A stretch of DNA of 64,000 bases from Amorphoplanes digitatis (GCF_014205335.1 NZ_JACHNH010000001.1:1860001-1924000), one strand, 5' to 3'; counted from the first letter of the stretch, positions 24,204-33,375 are shown. Translations and numbers: made by a program. The notes: generated by a model from the letters alone, not told the origin.

Positions 24204-25457
24204 CTCTTCCGGGGTCCGGGATCGTTCGTTGGACCTATCCAAAAGCCGCATCACAGGCGTGGCCGCAACGCCGTGCAACACCACGCTCACGACCACGACT
24301 AATGCCACTGTCGCCCATATGACATCCACGTTCGGGAACGTCGCAAGGCTCATCGCATAGGCGAGGTAATAAAACGAACCAATGCCGCGGATCCCGAACG
24401 CGGCGATCACCCAGTGCTCGGCGGTACGGCCCGGCGCGCCGCGCAGCGACAGGAAGCCGGCCACCGGGCGGATCACGAGGATCAGCGCGAGGCCGGCGAG
24501 GGCGGCCGGCCAGGTCAGCGGCGCCAGCAGGCCGCCGACGACGGCACCGCCGAGCAGCAGGAGCAGCAACACCGTCAGCAGCCGCTCGATCTGCTCCGCG
24601 AAGTCGTGCAGCACCTGGTGGTACTCGTGCGAGCGCTGCGCCGAGCGGATGGCGCGCGCCGCGATGAACACCGCCAGGAAGCCGTACCCGCCCGCCACCT
24701 CGACCAGCCCGTAGGCGAGGAACGTCGCGGCAAGGGCGAGGAAGCCCTCCGCGTGCCGGGCCAGGCGCAGCTCGTGGCGGGGCGCCCGGAAGAAGAGCTT
24801 GCCGAGCAGCCGGCCGATGACCAGCCCGCCGACCACCCCGACCACGCCCTTGTAGAGCACGTCGACCAGCAGCCACTCGGCCAGCGGACTCCCGTGTGCC
24901 GAGGCGGCGCCGGCCACCGCGATCGCCGCGTACACGAACGGGAGGGCCAGCCCGTCGTTGAGGCCCGCCTCCGAGGTCAGCGCGAACCGCACCTCGTCCT
25001 CGGAGTCCTCCTCGTCGGTCGGCTCGCCGACCTGTACCTCCGCGGCCAGCACCGGGTCGGTCGGCGCGAGGGCCGCGCCGAGCAGCAGCGCCGACGCCGG
25101 CACCAGCCCGGCCCACCACCAGCCGAGCAGCGCCATCGCCGCGATGGTGACCGGCATCGCGACGGCAAGCAGCCGCCACGTCGACGACCAGCGGCGGCCT
25201 GCCAGCGGGCGGTCGATCTTCAGGCCGGCGCCCATCAGCGCGACGATCACGCACACCTCGGTGAGGTGCTGGGTCAGCTCCGGCCGGGCGATCGGGTCGA
25301 TCTCCGGCAGCCCGATCGGCAGCGCGAAGACGAGCATCCCGAGGGCGAGGAACGCGATCGGCATGGACAGCGGGCGGCGTTCCAGGACCCGCGGCAGGAT
25401 GCCGGCCAGCAGGGCCGCGACGCCGAACAGGGCGAACAGAAGATCGGACAGCTCCAC
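24189..25457 (-). CDS. Cation/proton antiporter
   Basis: A 422-residue polytopic membrane protein of the CPA (NhaP/KefB-like) family with about 12 hydrophobic segments. ALAPTDPVLAAEVQVG and LTSEAGLNDGLALPF match the two discontinuous helices, including the Asn-Asp pair that binds the ion. It should exchange Na+ or K+ for protons at the cell membrane. GTG at 25457 (VELSDLLFALFGV) is chosen, with a TTG three codons upstream as an alternative. The much longer open frame runs into the SpoIIE gene and is spurious. The gene has no regulatory NAD-binding domain. Confidence 0.9.
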   Translation of the reverse strand: MELSDLLFALFGVAALLAGILPRVLERRPLSMPIAFLALGMLVFALPIGLPEIDPIARPELTQHLTEVCVIVALMGAGLKIDRPLAGRRWSSTWRLLAVAMPVTIAAMALLGWWWAGLVPASALLLGAALAPTDPVLAAEVQVGEPTDEEDSEDEVRFALTSEAGLNDGLALPFVYAAIAVAGAASAHGSPLAEWLLVDVLYKGVVGVVGGLVIGRLLGKLFFRAPRHELRLARHAEGFLALAATFLAYGLVEVAGGYGFLAVFIAARAIRSAQRSHEYHQVLHDFAEQIERLLTVLLLLLLGGAVVGGLLAPLTWPAALAGLALILVIRPVAGFLSLRGAPGRTAEHWVIAAFGIRGIGSFYYLAYAMSLATFPNVDVIWATVALVVVVSVVLHGVAATPVMRLLDRSNERSRTPEERHSQ

Positions 25458-25498
25458 GGTCCTCAAACTGCCCCGCGACAGGCCAAAACATGCCGCGC

Positions 25499-27610
25499 TC
25501 AGCGCGGCGGGATCAGCATCTCGAACCAGACCGTCGAGCCGCGCACCGTCGGGTCGGTGCCCCAGGCGTCGGTCAGCTCCTCGATCAGCCCCAGGCCGCG
25601 GCCCCGGCTGCTCAGCGTGTCGGTGCGGGCCCGGGTGACGCTGCCCCGCGTACCCGTGTCGGCCACCGACACCAGCAGGCGCTCCGCGCTCAGGTCGATG
25701 TGCACCTGCGCCGGGGTGCCCGCGTGCAGCAGGGCGTTCGTGGTCAGCTCGCTCGTGCACAGGATCGCGGCGCCGATCACCGGCTCCGGGACCGCCCACT
25801 CGCGCAGGCGGGCCGACATCCACTGGCGTACCCGGCTCGGGCCCGTCGGCTCGGCCGGCACCAGCATCGTCGCCGAGCGGCTCAGCGCCACCGCCCGCTC
25901 CACGGCCAGCACGGCCACGTCGTCGTCGGTGCGCCCGGCCACCGCCGCCGTCGCCAGCGAGCACAGGTTGCGCGGGTCGCCGCTGTTGGCCGCCGCGGCC
26001 GCGGCGACCAGGTCCGCGAGTCCCTCGCTCAGCGGCCGGTGGCGGCGCTCCACCACGCCGTCGCTGAACAGCAGGATCGAGTCGCCCGGCTCGAGGCGCA
26101 GGGACGCCGTGTGCCACTGCCCGCCAAGGCCCAGCGGCGCGCCCGGCGGCACCCCGACGAGCTCCGCGGTCGCCGGCCCGCCGTCGGTGCCCGGGCGGCG
26201 CACCACCGGCGGCGGGTGGCCGGCGCTGGCCACGGTGAGCGTGCCGTCGGCGAGGTCGAGCACGCCGTAGACGACGGTCACGAAGATCTCCTCGTTGCGC
26301 GACTCCGCGCCCAGCGAGGTGACCAGCCGGTCCAGCCCGGTGAGGACCGTGCCGGGCGCCGGGTCGGTCAGCGCCAGCGCACGCAGCGCGGCCCGGACCT
26401 GCCCCATCACGGCGGCCGCGCGGACGTCGTGGCCGGCCACGTCGCCCAGCACGATCGCCAGGCGGCCGTCGGTGAGCTCGAAGGCGTCGTAGAAGTCACC
26501 GCCGGCGGCGTTGCCGTCCACCCCGACGTCGTAGCGGGCCGCGATCCGGAACCGCTCCAGCTCCGGCAGGTGCTCGGGCAGCATGCTGCGCTGGAGGAGC
26601 TGGGCCGTGCCGTGCTGCGCCTCGAAGCGGCGGGCGCGCTCGGCGGCCTGCGCGACGAGCTCGGCGGCGGCGTAGAGCAGCGCGCGCTCGGCCGGCAGCC
26701 ACGTGTGCGCCGTGCGGTAGCCCATGGTGAGGGCGCCGACCAGCGAGGCGGTGCGCAGCGGCATGGCCGCCAGGGCCCGGATGCGGCGCTCGTGCCGGTC
26801 GGTAGCGATCTTGGCGAGGGGCGACCCGTCCGGCTGGAACAGGGGCCGGCCGGTCTGTGCCGCGGCGACCAGGGGCGACGCCGGGTCGTTGCCGATGCGC
26901 TTCCACAGCGGCGGCAGGCGCTCGTCGGCCTCGTCCATCATCTCGCCGCGGATGCGCCGCACGTAGCGGAACGCCGGCCCGTCGTCGACGGCGAAGACGC
27001 AGTGGTCCACGTCGAACGAGGTCATCGCGTAGGCCAGGACGACGCGCGCGACGTCGTCGATGGTCAGCGCCGCCGCCAGCTTGGCGGTCAGGTCGCCGAG
27101 GCTCTGCAGCCGGCGGGTCACCTGGGTGGTCTCGGCCGCGACGGTCAGCACGCCGACGACGGCGCCGTGCGCGTCGCGGACCACCGAGTGGCCGCGGGTG
27201 AACGAGGCCTGCTCGACCTGGCCGGCGCTGCCGCGGGCCACCGCGACCTGCGTCTCGGCCTCGAGGAACGGCTGGCCGGTTCGGTAGACGTCCTCGATGA
27301 CGCCGCCGACGCCGGGCGCCTGCCACTGCTCGCCGAAGACCTCGGCGCCGGGGCGGCCCAGCGCGGCGGGGTGCCGGTCGCCGAGCAGCTCCGCGTACGC
27401 GTCGTTGTAGACAAGCACGTGGTCGTCGCCGTAGGCCAGCGCCATCGGCACGGGGGAGGCGAGGAGCACGTCGACCGTCGCGCGGACGACCGGATCCCAC
27501 GCCTCGGCCGACCCCAGCGAGGTGGCGGCCCAGGGGTGGACGCGGACCCGTGCGGCGCAGTCGACGGCGGGCGCCGCCGGAGCACCGGTCTGGTTGGGCA
27601 GCGTGGTCAT
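25499..27610 (-). CDS. PAS-GAF-SpoIIE phosphatase with C-terminal HATPase (anti-sigma-like) domain
   Basis: A 703-residue soluble regulator of the partner-switching type. Order: PAS (about 30-150), GAF (about 165-325), PP2C-type SpoIIE phosphatase (about 345-545, metal-binding Asp in AGGDFYDAFE and LGDVAGHD, then DSILLFSDGVVERR), and RsbW-like HATPase (about 570-700, CTSELTTNALLHAG, VADTG and GLGLIEELTDAWG). It can both dephosphorylate an anti-sigma antagonist and bind or phosphorylate one. ATG at 27610 (MTTLPNQTG) has GGGGAG 10 bases upstream; 27628 and 27637 are alternatives. The antiporter gene follows 41 bases downstream on the same strand. Confidence 0.9.
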   Translation of the reverse strand: MTTLPNQTGAPAAPAVDCAARVRVHPWAATSLGSAEAWDPVVRATVDVLLASPVPMALAYGDDHVLVYNDAYAELLGDRHPAALGRPGAEVFGEQWQAPGVGGVIEDVYRTGQPFLEAETQVAVARGSAGQVEQASFTRGHSVVRDAHGAVVGVLTVAAETTQVTRRLQSLGDLTAKLAAALTIDDVARVVLAYAMTSFDVDHCVFAVDDGPAFRYVRRIRGEMMDEADERLPPLWKRIGNDPASPLVAAAQTGRPLFQPDGSPLAKIATDRHERRIRALAAMPLRTASLVGALTMGYRTAHTWLPAERALLYAAAELVAQAAERARRFEAQHGTAQLLQRSMLPEHLPELERFRIAARYDVGVDGNAAGGDFYDAFELTDGRLAIVLGDVAGHDVRAAAVMGQVRAALRALALTDPAPGTVLTGLDRLVTSLGAESRNEEIFVTVVYGVLDLADGTLTVASAGHPPPVVRRPGTDGGPATAELVGVPPGAPLGLGGQWHTASLRLEPGDSILLFSDGVVERRHRPLSEGLADLVAAAAAANSGDPRNLCSLATAAVAGRTDDDVAVLAVERAVALSRSATMLVPAEPTGPSRVRQWMSARLREWAVPEPVIGAAILCTSELTTNALLHAGTPAQVHIDLSAERLLVSVADTGTRGSVTRARTDTLSSRGRGLGLIEELTDAWGTDPTVRGSTVWFEMLIPPR

Positions 27611-28165
27611 CGCTGAAGGGCTCCCCATGCCGACCATGAGATGAGCGTAGCCCGCCTCGGCCGTTCGGACGATGGGGGCACCATACGGTCGTCCGATTAT
27701 GGCCGGTACGCGTAGGTGGACCGGGTGTGTCGCTCGGGACCCGTCCCGGCGAGATCTTACGATGCGTGGTCCGGGTGCGCGGGATCCGGCCCCGGTGCGC
27801 TCGTCCTGCTCCCGTCCTGCGGCCGGCCGCATCGAACCCGGGCGACGTGGGGCACGTCGCTGAGCTGCGGCGATCCGGCCGCTCTTCGGCAGGCGTCCGG
27901 GAACCGTCGCCGCAGGCGGGGTTTCTCGCGCGACCACTCTCCGCAGCGCCGGTGCGGTGGACCCATTCGCCCGCGGGTGTCGCATATTCGACAAGGGCCG
28001 TCATGCCGCCCGCGGACCGGAATCCATGATCGACTGTCCCGCCGCGCGCCCGGCCGGGTCCGGAGAACATCGCCGCGCCGAGCTGCGGTACGGCCCGGGG
28101 CGACCTATGGTCAGCACAGGCCGGGCGTCGATGCCGGGCGGGTAGCGGGCGTTGAAGGAGAGCGG
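27611..28165. other. Long gene-free region between divergent genes
   Basis: About 555 bases between the SpoIIE gene (leftward) and the TM-helix channel gene (rightward). Open frames here lack family resemblance, ribosome binding sites and codon structure. It should contain both promoters, but I see no convincing -35/-10 pair and no long inverted repeat. GAAGGAG at 28154-28160 is the ribosome binding site of the rightward gene. Confidence 0.5.
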
Positions 28166-29614
28166 ATGACCGGGCCCGATCTGAGCGATGCGCTGAGTGA
28201 CATGTGGAGTTCCGTGCTGCTGTTCGTGCCGATCGCGCTGGCGTTCATCGCCATCCTGATCATCGGCTACGTGCTGGCCCGGATCGCGCGCACGGTGGTC
28301 GGCAAGACCCTGCGCCGGGTCGGCTTCGACCGTGGGGTCGAACGCGGCGCCATCGGCCGGGCACTGGGCGGCCGGGTCGAGCCGAGCGACCTGTGCGCCA
28401 AGATCGCCTTCTACGCCGTGCTGCTCTTCGCGTTGCAGCTGGCCTTCGGCGTCTGGGGACCGAATGCGGTCAGCGACCTGCTCACCGCGCTCGTCGCCTG
28501 GCTGCCCCGTGCGTTCGTGTCGATCGTCATCATCGTGGTCGCCGCGGCGATCGGCGGCGCCGTCCGCGACCTCATCGGCAGCGTGCTCGGCGGGCTGCCC
28601 TACGGCCGGGTGCTGGCGCAGGCGGCGTACTGGCTGATCGTGGCGCTCGGCGTCATCGCCGCGCTGGAGCAGGTGCAGATCGCCACGGCGGTCACCCAGC
28701 CGATCCTCATCGCCGTGCTGGCCACCGTCGCGGGCGTGCTCATCGTCGGCGTCGGCGGCGGGCTGATCCGGCCGATGCAGCAGCGGTGGGAGCTCTGGCT
28801 GGAGCGGGCCGGCGCCGAGTCGGCGGCGATCCGCGAACACGCCCGCAACTACGCCGACGAGCGGGCCCGGGCGGCCGCCGGGAAGAAGGCGGCCGAGGAG
28901 GCCGCGGCGGCGCGGGCGGCGGAGGAGGCGCGGGCGGCCGAGCAGGCGCGCGTCGCCGAACAGGAGCGGATCGCCCGGGAGGCGGCGCTCGCCGAGACCG
29001 CCCGGGTGGAGGCGGAGCGCGCGGCGGCCGAGGCCGCCCGGCTGGAGGCGGAGCGCGTGGCGGCCGAGGCCGAGCGGCAGCGGGCAGCGCGGGCGGCGGC
29101 CGCGGAGGCGACGCAGGTCATCCCCCTGCCGCGCAGCGGCGACGAGGACGATCGGCCGCATCCGGTACCGGGATTCGGCGAACCCCGGCCGCCGGTGGCC
29201 GAAGCCGCCGGCGCGGAGACCACGACCCGGCTGACGATGGACACCTCGGCCGAGCCCGGCCCGGCGGCGGAGCCGGACAGCGAGCCGGACACCGAGCCGA
29301 ATGTCGGTGGCGGCCGGGCGCGACCCGCCGATGACCCGGACGCGACGGCGGACACCGGTGGCGGCCCGGCCCGGCCCGCCGAGGATCCGGACGGCACCGA
29401 CAAGGGCGGGACGCCGGAAACGGACGACTCCGACAAGGGCGGGACGCCAGAGACGGACGACTCCGACACCACCGTCGACATCGCCTCGGACCCGGATACG
29501 ACGGCGATCATTCCGGTGACGGAGCGACGCCAGGTGATTCCCCGGCAGGGTGGATCGGCCGACGCGGACAGGACCCAGGTGATCCCGGCCCGGAAGCCCG
29601 GCGACGAGACCTGA
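28166..29614 (+). CDS. TM-helix (MscS-like) membrane protein with long charged C-terminal tail
   Basis: A 482-residue protein. Residues 1-205 have about four membrane segments with the conserved TM-helix repeats seen in MscS-like proteins (IALAFIAILIIGYVLARIAR, WLPRAFVSIVIIVVAAAIGG and ILIAVLATVAGVLIVGVGGG), but no beta MscS domain follows. Instead an Ala/Glu/Arg coiled coil runs from about 215 to 315, then an acidic, Pro/Thr-rich tail with an 11-residue tandem repeat, ending RTQVIPARKPGDET. VIP motifs recur (TQVIPLPRSG, RRQVIPRQGG and TQVIPARKPG). ATG at 28166 has GAAGGAG 5 bases upstream. Probably a membrane sensor or scaffold. Confidence 0.75.
   Translation: MTGPDLSDALSDMWSSVLLFVPIALAFIAILIIGYVLARIARTVVGKTLRRVGFDRGVERGAIGRALGGRVEPSDLCAKIAFYAVLLFALQLAFGVWGPNAVSDLLTALVAWLPRAFVSIVIIVVAAAIGGAVRDLIGSVLGGLPYGRVLAQAAYWLIVALGVIAALEQVQIATAVTQPILIAVLATVAGVLIVGVGGGLIRPMQQRWELWLERAGAESAAIREHARNYADERARAAAGKKAAEEAAAARAAEEARAAEQARVAEQERIAREAALAETARVEAERAAAEAARLEAERVAAEAERQRAARAAAAEATQVIPLPRSGDEDDRPHPVPGFGEPRPPVAEAAGAETTTRLTMDTSAEPGPAAEPDSEPDTEPNVGGGRARPADDPDATADTGGGPARPAEDPDGTDKGGTPETDDSDKGGTPETDDSDTTVDIASDPDTTAIIPVTERRQVIPRQGGSADADRTQVIPARKPGDET
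29399..29464 (+). repeat. 33-base tandem duplication encoding DKGGTPETDDS
   Basis: Two adjacent copies (29399-29431 and 29432-29464) differ by two synonymous bases. They lie in the acidic tail of the TM-helix protein. Upstream residues (RPADDPDATADTGGG and RPAEDPDGTDKGG) look like a second, older repeat. Confidence 0.75.
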
Positions 29615-29648
29615 GCGAAGGGGCCGGCTTCGCCGCCGGCCCCGAACG

Positions 29649-30005
29649 TCAGCGGTTGCCGGGCAGCGTCCTGGCGAGCGAGCAGACCGCCAGCAGGCGG
29701 TGCAGCACCCAGTCCTGCTCGGTCCAGTCGACCGGGCCGAGCGGCGGCTCCCAGCCGTGCTTGAAGGCGGCGTCGCGGACGCCCTCGGCGTACGCGGCGA
29801 GGATGACGGCCGTGAGCGGGCGCACGTCCGACGACAGGCTGTCGCGGATGCCCGCGATGTGCTGGTCGAGGGTGGCGAGCAGGCCCGGTGACTCCGCCGC
29901 GGCCGCGAGGCCGGAATCGCCGACGGACCTCATCAGCTCCTCGAGGCAGGCTTGGGCAGAACGCAGGGCAGCACGAGCGGCAGCGCCGCTGAACAGGCCA
30001 TTCAT
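29649..30005 (-). CDS. Small conserved protein (DUF6401-like)
   Basis: A 118-residue helical protein, MNGLFSGAAARAALRSAQ at the N-terminus and DWTEQDWVLHRLLAVCSLA near the C-terminus. It resembles small actinobacterial proteins grouped as DUF6401, some found near natural-product genes, but the assignment is from memory of the pattern and is tentative. ATG at 30005, no signal peptide. It is divergent from the small soluble protein at 30122, with the promoter region between them. Confidence 0.6.
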   Translation of the reverse strand: MNGLFSGAAARAALRSAQACLEELMRSVGDSGLAAAAESPGLLATLDQHIAGIRDSLSSDVRPLTAVILAAYAEGVRDAAFKHGWEPPLGPVDWTEQDWVLHRLLAVCSLARTLPGNR

Positions 30006-30121
30006 GGGAGGAACGTTAGGGATCCTGGGGTAGTCAACGGGTTCCCGCGACCGGTGCAGAACGGTTGAACTTCGGCCGGCGCGGAGCCGGAAACCGGACC
30101 CCGGCGACCACGGAGGCGGTT

Positions 30122-30550
30122 GTGAACCATGACGGACCCGACGACGCCCACCGGCGCCCGGAGGGGATGAGTGACGCGACGGTCGAGGCGCTGGGCAAGC
30201 TCAGCGAGGCGCTGGAGGTGATCGAGCGGGTCCGTGGGTGCCTGTACGAGGTGCACCAGCTGACCGGGCAGGCCGACTTCAAGCTCGACGAGGCGGTGTC
30301 GCTGTTCATGCAGGCCGGGCACGCCGGGATCGCCCAGCGGATCCAGCGGGAGCTCATCGGCCGCAACATCGTGCCGGGCCACTGGACGTTCCAGCTCGTC
30401 GAGGAGTTCGACGACGGCTACTACGACGAATTCCGCACCGTGGAGCGGGACGTCCGCGGCGAGCTGGCCGGCGGCCGGCGGCACCTCTACGAGGCCGAGC
30501 TCAAGGAGCGGCGCCGCACACACGGCCGCGAGGGCCACGAGGCCCGCTGA
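30122..30550 (+). CDS. Conserved hypothetical protein (142 aa)
   Basis: A cytoplasmic, mostly helical protein. EALEVIERVRGCLYEVHQLTG and DEAVSLFMQAGHAGIAQRIQ look like a pair of long helices, followed by a conserved LIGRNIVPGHWTFQLVEEFDD segment shared by actinobacterial proteins of unknown role. GTG at 30122 is preferred because GGAGG sits 5 bases upstream. The ATG at 30167 has a ribosome binding site too close to it. Stop is 2 bases from the opposing small membrane gene. Confidence 0.7.
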   Translation: MNHDGPDDAHRRPEGMSDATVEALGKLSEALEVIERVRGCLYEVHQLTGQADFKLDEAVSLFMQAGHAGIAQRIQRELIGRNIVPGHWTFQLVEEFDDGYYDEFRTVERDVRGELAGGRRHLYEAELKERRRTHGREGHEAR

Positions 30551-30551
30551 C

Positions 30552-30761
30552 CTACTCCGCCTCCGCCTCGGTCTCCGGGCGGCGGCGCTGCGCGTCGTCC
30601 GCCAGGATCACGGTGGCGACCAGGACGGCGACGACGACGGCGAAGAGCCAGGAGGCGTCGTGCATCAGCCGGGCCGCGATCGGGGCCTGGACGGCGGAGA
30701 GCAGGAAGCCCAGCCAGGCGATGTCGCGCTGGCGCTCGGACAGGAAACCGGCAGAACGCAT
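30552..30761 (-). CDS. Small two-helix membrane protein
   Basis: A 69-residue protein with two hydrophobic segments (AWLGFLLSAVQAPIAARL and WLFAVVVAVLVATVILA) flanked by basic N-terminal residues and an acidic tail ending ETEAEAE. The longer open frame upstream is the complement of the lipoprotein gene and lacks support. Function unknown. Confidence 0.55.
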   Translation of the reverse strand: MRSAGFLSERQRDIAWLGFLLSAVQAPIAARLMHDASWLFAVVVAVLVATVILADDAQRRRPETEAEAE

Positions 30762-30825
30762 TGGGAAAGTCTGACCGGAATTGGATGCTTCGCCGTCACC
30801 CTTTCGGCCGATCCCGGGTTGTCCG

Positions 30826-31587
30826 GTGGTGCACACTGCGCCACGTAGCCGCCGCTCAACGGCCGGTTCGCGATCCCTGTTCCTGCTGGTCGCGGGCCTG
30901 CTTGCGGGCTGCGCCCTGGCCGGTTGCGCTCCGGTGTCGACGCTCGGCGCGCGGCAGATGCCGGCCGGGGACGGCCCGCAGCAACACGTCCTCGCGGGCG
31001 CCCTGCACGGCCGCAGGGGCGCCTTCCTGGTCGTCCGGGACGCCGCGTCCCGGGTCGAGGTGCGCCTCGCGGACCTGCCGGGGCTGCTGTACCGGATCAG
31101 CACGCCCGCCGACTCCGGGCTGGCGCCGGCCGTCACCGGCACGCCCGGCCGGGTGCGGCTGGGCCTGCGGCCGACCGGCGCGGACGGCCCCGACACGGTC
31201 GAGATCCTGCTCAACCGGGCCGTGCGCTGGGACATCCGGCTGCCGGCCGGCGCGGGGGAGCAGCACCTGGATCTGGCCGCCGGGCGGATCCGCCGGGTCG
31301 AGCTCGGCTCCGGGACCGGGCTGGTGAGCATGCGGCTGCCGCCGCCGCGCGGTACGGTCCCGATCAAGCTGACCGGTGGCGTCGGCGAGATCGCGGTGGC
31401 GATTCCGCCGGGTACCCCGCTGGGCCTGCGCCTGCGCGGCGGCGCGGCGCTGGTGGCCGTGCCCTGGACCCGGCGGGCGCGGGCGGCGGCGGGGGTGCTG
31501 GTCGCCCCGGCCGGCTGGCTCACCGCCCGCAACAGGTACGCGGTGGACGTGGAGTCCGAGGTGGGCACCGTGACCGTCTGGGGCTGA
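30826..31587 (+). CDS. Predicted lipoprotein with beta-rich domain
   Basis: About 253 residues. The N-terminus has Arg-rich residues then SLFLLVAGLLAGCALAGC, with two candidate lipobox cysteines (LLAGC and ALAGC). The mature part is rich in Val, Leu, Gly and Arg with alternating patterns (VEILLNRAVRWDIRLPAG, HLDLAAGRIRRVELGSG, GLVSMRLPPPRGTVPIKL), like the DUF4097/adhesin beta-helix found in envelope-stress proteins. Start is uncertain: GTG at 30826 or 30829 is likeliest, with TTG at 30781 longer but without a better ribosome binding site. Confidence 0.6.
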   Translation: MVHTAPRSRRSTAGSRSLFLLVAGLLAGCALAGCAPVSTLGARQMPAGDGPQQHVLAGALHGRRGAFLVVRDAASRVEVRLADLPGLLYRISTPADSGLAPAVTGTPGRVRLGLRPTGADGPDTVEILLNRAVRWDIRLPAGAGEQHLDLAAGRIRRVELGSGTGLVSMRLPPPRGTVPIKLTGGVGEIAVAIPPGTPLGLRLRGGAALVAVPWTRRARAAAGVLVAPAGWLTARNRYAVDVESEVGTVTVWG

Positions 31588-31606
31588 CGACAGAGAGGCG
31601 GCCGGC

Positions 31607-33196
31607 GTGGAAGCCGTTGACGCGATAGTCATCGGGGCGGGGCACAACGGCCTGGTCGCGGCGAACCTGCTCGCCGACGCCGGCTGGAGCGTCGAGGTCG
31701 TCGAGGCGACACCGCAGGCGGGCGGCGCGGTCCGCTCCGGACACGTCACCGCGCCGGGCTACCTCAGCGACCTGTTCAGCTCCTTCTACCCGCTCGGCTA
31801 CGCCTCGCCGGTGCTCAAGGCGCTGGATCTGCGGGAGCACGGGCTGGAGTGGACGCATGCCCCGGACGTGTTCACCCATCTGCTCCCGGACGGCCGGGCG
31901 GCGACGGTCAGCCGCGACCTGGAAACCACGATGGCCTCGATGGAGCGGTTCGCGGCGGGCGACGGTGAGCGCTGGCGGCACGCGTACGAGGAGTGGCGCG
32001 CGGTCTCCCCGCAGCTGCTGGAGGCGTTGTTCCGGCCGTTCCCTCCGGTGCGGGCGGGTCTGGACCTGGCCCGGCGGCTGCGGGCCGGCGGCTCGCTGCG
32101 GCTGGCCCGCCGCCTGATGCTGTCGGTGCGCGACCTCGGCTCGGAGCTGTTCCGGGGCGAGGGTGCGACGCTGGCGCTGGCGGGTTGCGCGCTGCACACC
32201 GACCTGTCGCCGGAGGACGCCGGCGGCGGCGTGTACGGCTGGCTGCTGGCGATGCTCGGCCAGGAGGTCGGCTGGCCGGTGCCGGTCGGCGGCGCCCAGC
32301 AGATCACCTCGGCGCTGGTCCGGCGCCTCTCGGAGCGCGGCGGCCGGATCACCTACGGGACCCCGGTGACGCGCGTCCTGGTCGCGCGGGGCCGGGCCAT
32401 GGGTGTGCGTACGGCGGACGGGCGCGCCCGGCGCGCCCGCCGCGCGGTGCTCGCCGACGTCCCGGCGCCGGCGCTCTATCTCGACCTGGTCGGCGCCCGG
32501 TGGCTGCCGCCGCGTGTCGTGCAGGACCTGGAGTTCTTCCGCTGGGACGGCGCGACGGTCAAGGTCGACTGGGCGGTGAACGGCAGGATCCCGTGGCGCA
32601 ACCCGGCCGCGGCGGGTTCCGGGACCGTGCACCTCGGCGCCGACCTGAACGGGCTGACCCGGTACGCCGCCCACCTGGCCACCGGTGAGCCGCCGCCGGA
32701 TCCGTTCCTGCTGATGGGCCAGATGACCACGGCGGACGGGTCCCGCTCGCCGGCGGGCACGGAGTCGGCCTGGGCGTACACCCACCTGCCGCACCGCCGG
32801 CACTGGACGGCGGACGAGATCGCCGCCCGGGTGGCCCGGATGGAGGCGGTGATGGAGGAGTACGCGCCGGGCTTCGGCGCGATGGTCGTCGGCCGCAATG
32901 TGTTCTCGCCGGCCGGCCTGGAGCGGGAGAACCCGTCCCTGGTGGGCGGTGCGCTGGGCGGCGGGACGGCGGCGGCGTTCCAGCAGCTGTTCCTGCGGCC
33001 GATACCGGGCCTCGGCCGGGCGGACACCCCGGTGGAGCGGCTGTTTCTGGCGAGCGCGTCGGCGCATCCGGGCGGCGGGGTGCACGGCGTGCCGGGTGCC
33101 AACGCGGCCCGGGCGGCGCTGGCCAGGGACCGGGCGCTGACCGGACGGCTCTACCAGGCCGCGGTCGGCGCGGCGCACCGGGCCGTGTACCGCTGA
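31607..33196 (+). CDS. FAD-dependent oxidoreductase, phytoene-desaturase-like
   Basis: A 529-residue flavoprotein. The Rossmann motif IVIGAGHNGLVAANLLADAG (about residues 7-26) and EVVEATPQAGGAVRS are those of the phytoene dehydrogenase/NAD(P)-FAD amine-oxidase superfamily. GGAQQITSALVRRLSERGG and the C-terminal LASASAHPGGGVHGVPGAN are the conserved substrate/FAD segments of the CrtI-like subgroup. It could act on a carotenoid, lipid or unrelated substrate, and no other carotenoid gene is nearby. GTG at 31607 has AGAGAGG upstream. A GC hairpin lies directly after its stop. Confidence 0.85.
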   Translation: MEAVDAIVIGAGHNGLVAANLLADAGWSVEVVEATPQAGGAVRSGHVTAPGYLSDLFSSFYPLGYASPVLKALDLREHGLEWTHAPDVFTHLLPDGRAATVSRDLETTMASMERFAAGDGERWRHAYEEWRAVSPQLLEALFRPFPPVRAGLDLARRLRAGGSLRLARRLMLSVRDLGSELFRGEGATLALAGCALHTDLSPEDAGGGVYGWLLAMLGQEVGWPVPVGGAQQITSALVRRLSERGGRITYGTPVTRVLVARGRAMGVRTADGRARRARRAVLADVPAPALYLDLVGARWLPPRVVQDLEFFRWDGATVKVDWAVNGRIPWRNPAAAGSGTVHLGADLNGLTRYAAHLATGEPPPDPFLLMGQMTTADGSRSPAGTESAWAYTHLPHRRHWTADEIAARVARMEAVMEEYAPGFGAMVVGRNVFSPAGLERENPSLVGGALGGGTAAAFQQLFLRPIPGLGRADTPVERLFLASASAHPGGGVHGVPGANAARAALARDRALTGRLYQAAVGAAHRAVYR

Positions 33197-33235
33197 GCTC
33201 CGGCGCGGACGGCACCCGGGCCGGTGCCGGAGCGG
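33197..33235 (+). terminator. GC-rich hairpin after the FAD oxidoreductase gene
   Basis: GCTCCGGC immediately after the stop can pair with GCCGGAGC about 22 bases on, and an alternative inner helix GGCACC/GGTGCC is possible. No T-run. It probably ends transcription before the glycosyltransferase promoter. Confidence 0.45.
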
Positions 33236-33375
33236 TAGGCTGGACGATAGCCGCAAGGCTGGACATACCTGGCGCCCCGCGATGTTTACGGTTTCGGGGG
33301 TAGGGCATGACTCGCCGGGTGACGCAGCCTCGAATCCGGTCTTCTCCCGGAACCAAGCTGTCGGAGGAGGACCCT

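Noticed and set aside
25458-26117. Extension of the antiporter frame into the SpoIIE gene.
   Set aside because: It lies over the in-frame HATPase coding region of the neighbour and lacks membrane character.
30006-30121. A possible tRNA-like 3' arm around GGTTGAACTTCGG.
   Set aside because: No acceptor stem, anticodon arm or D arm can be paired with it.
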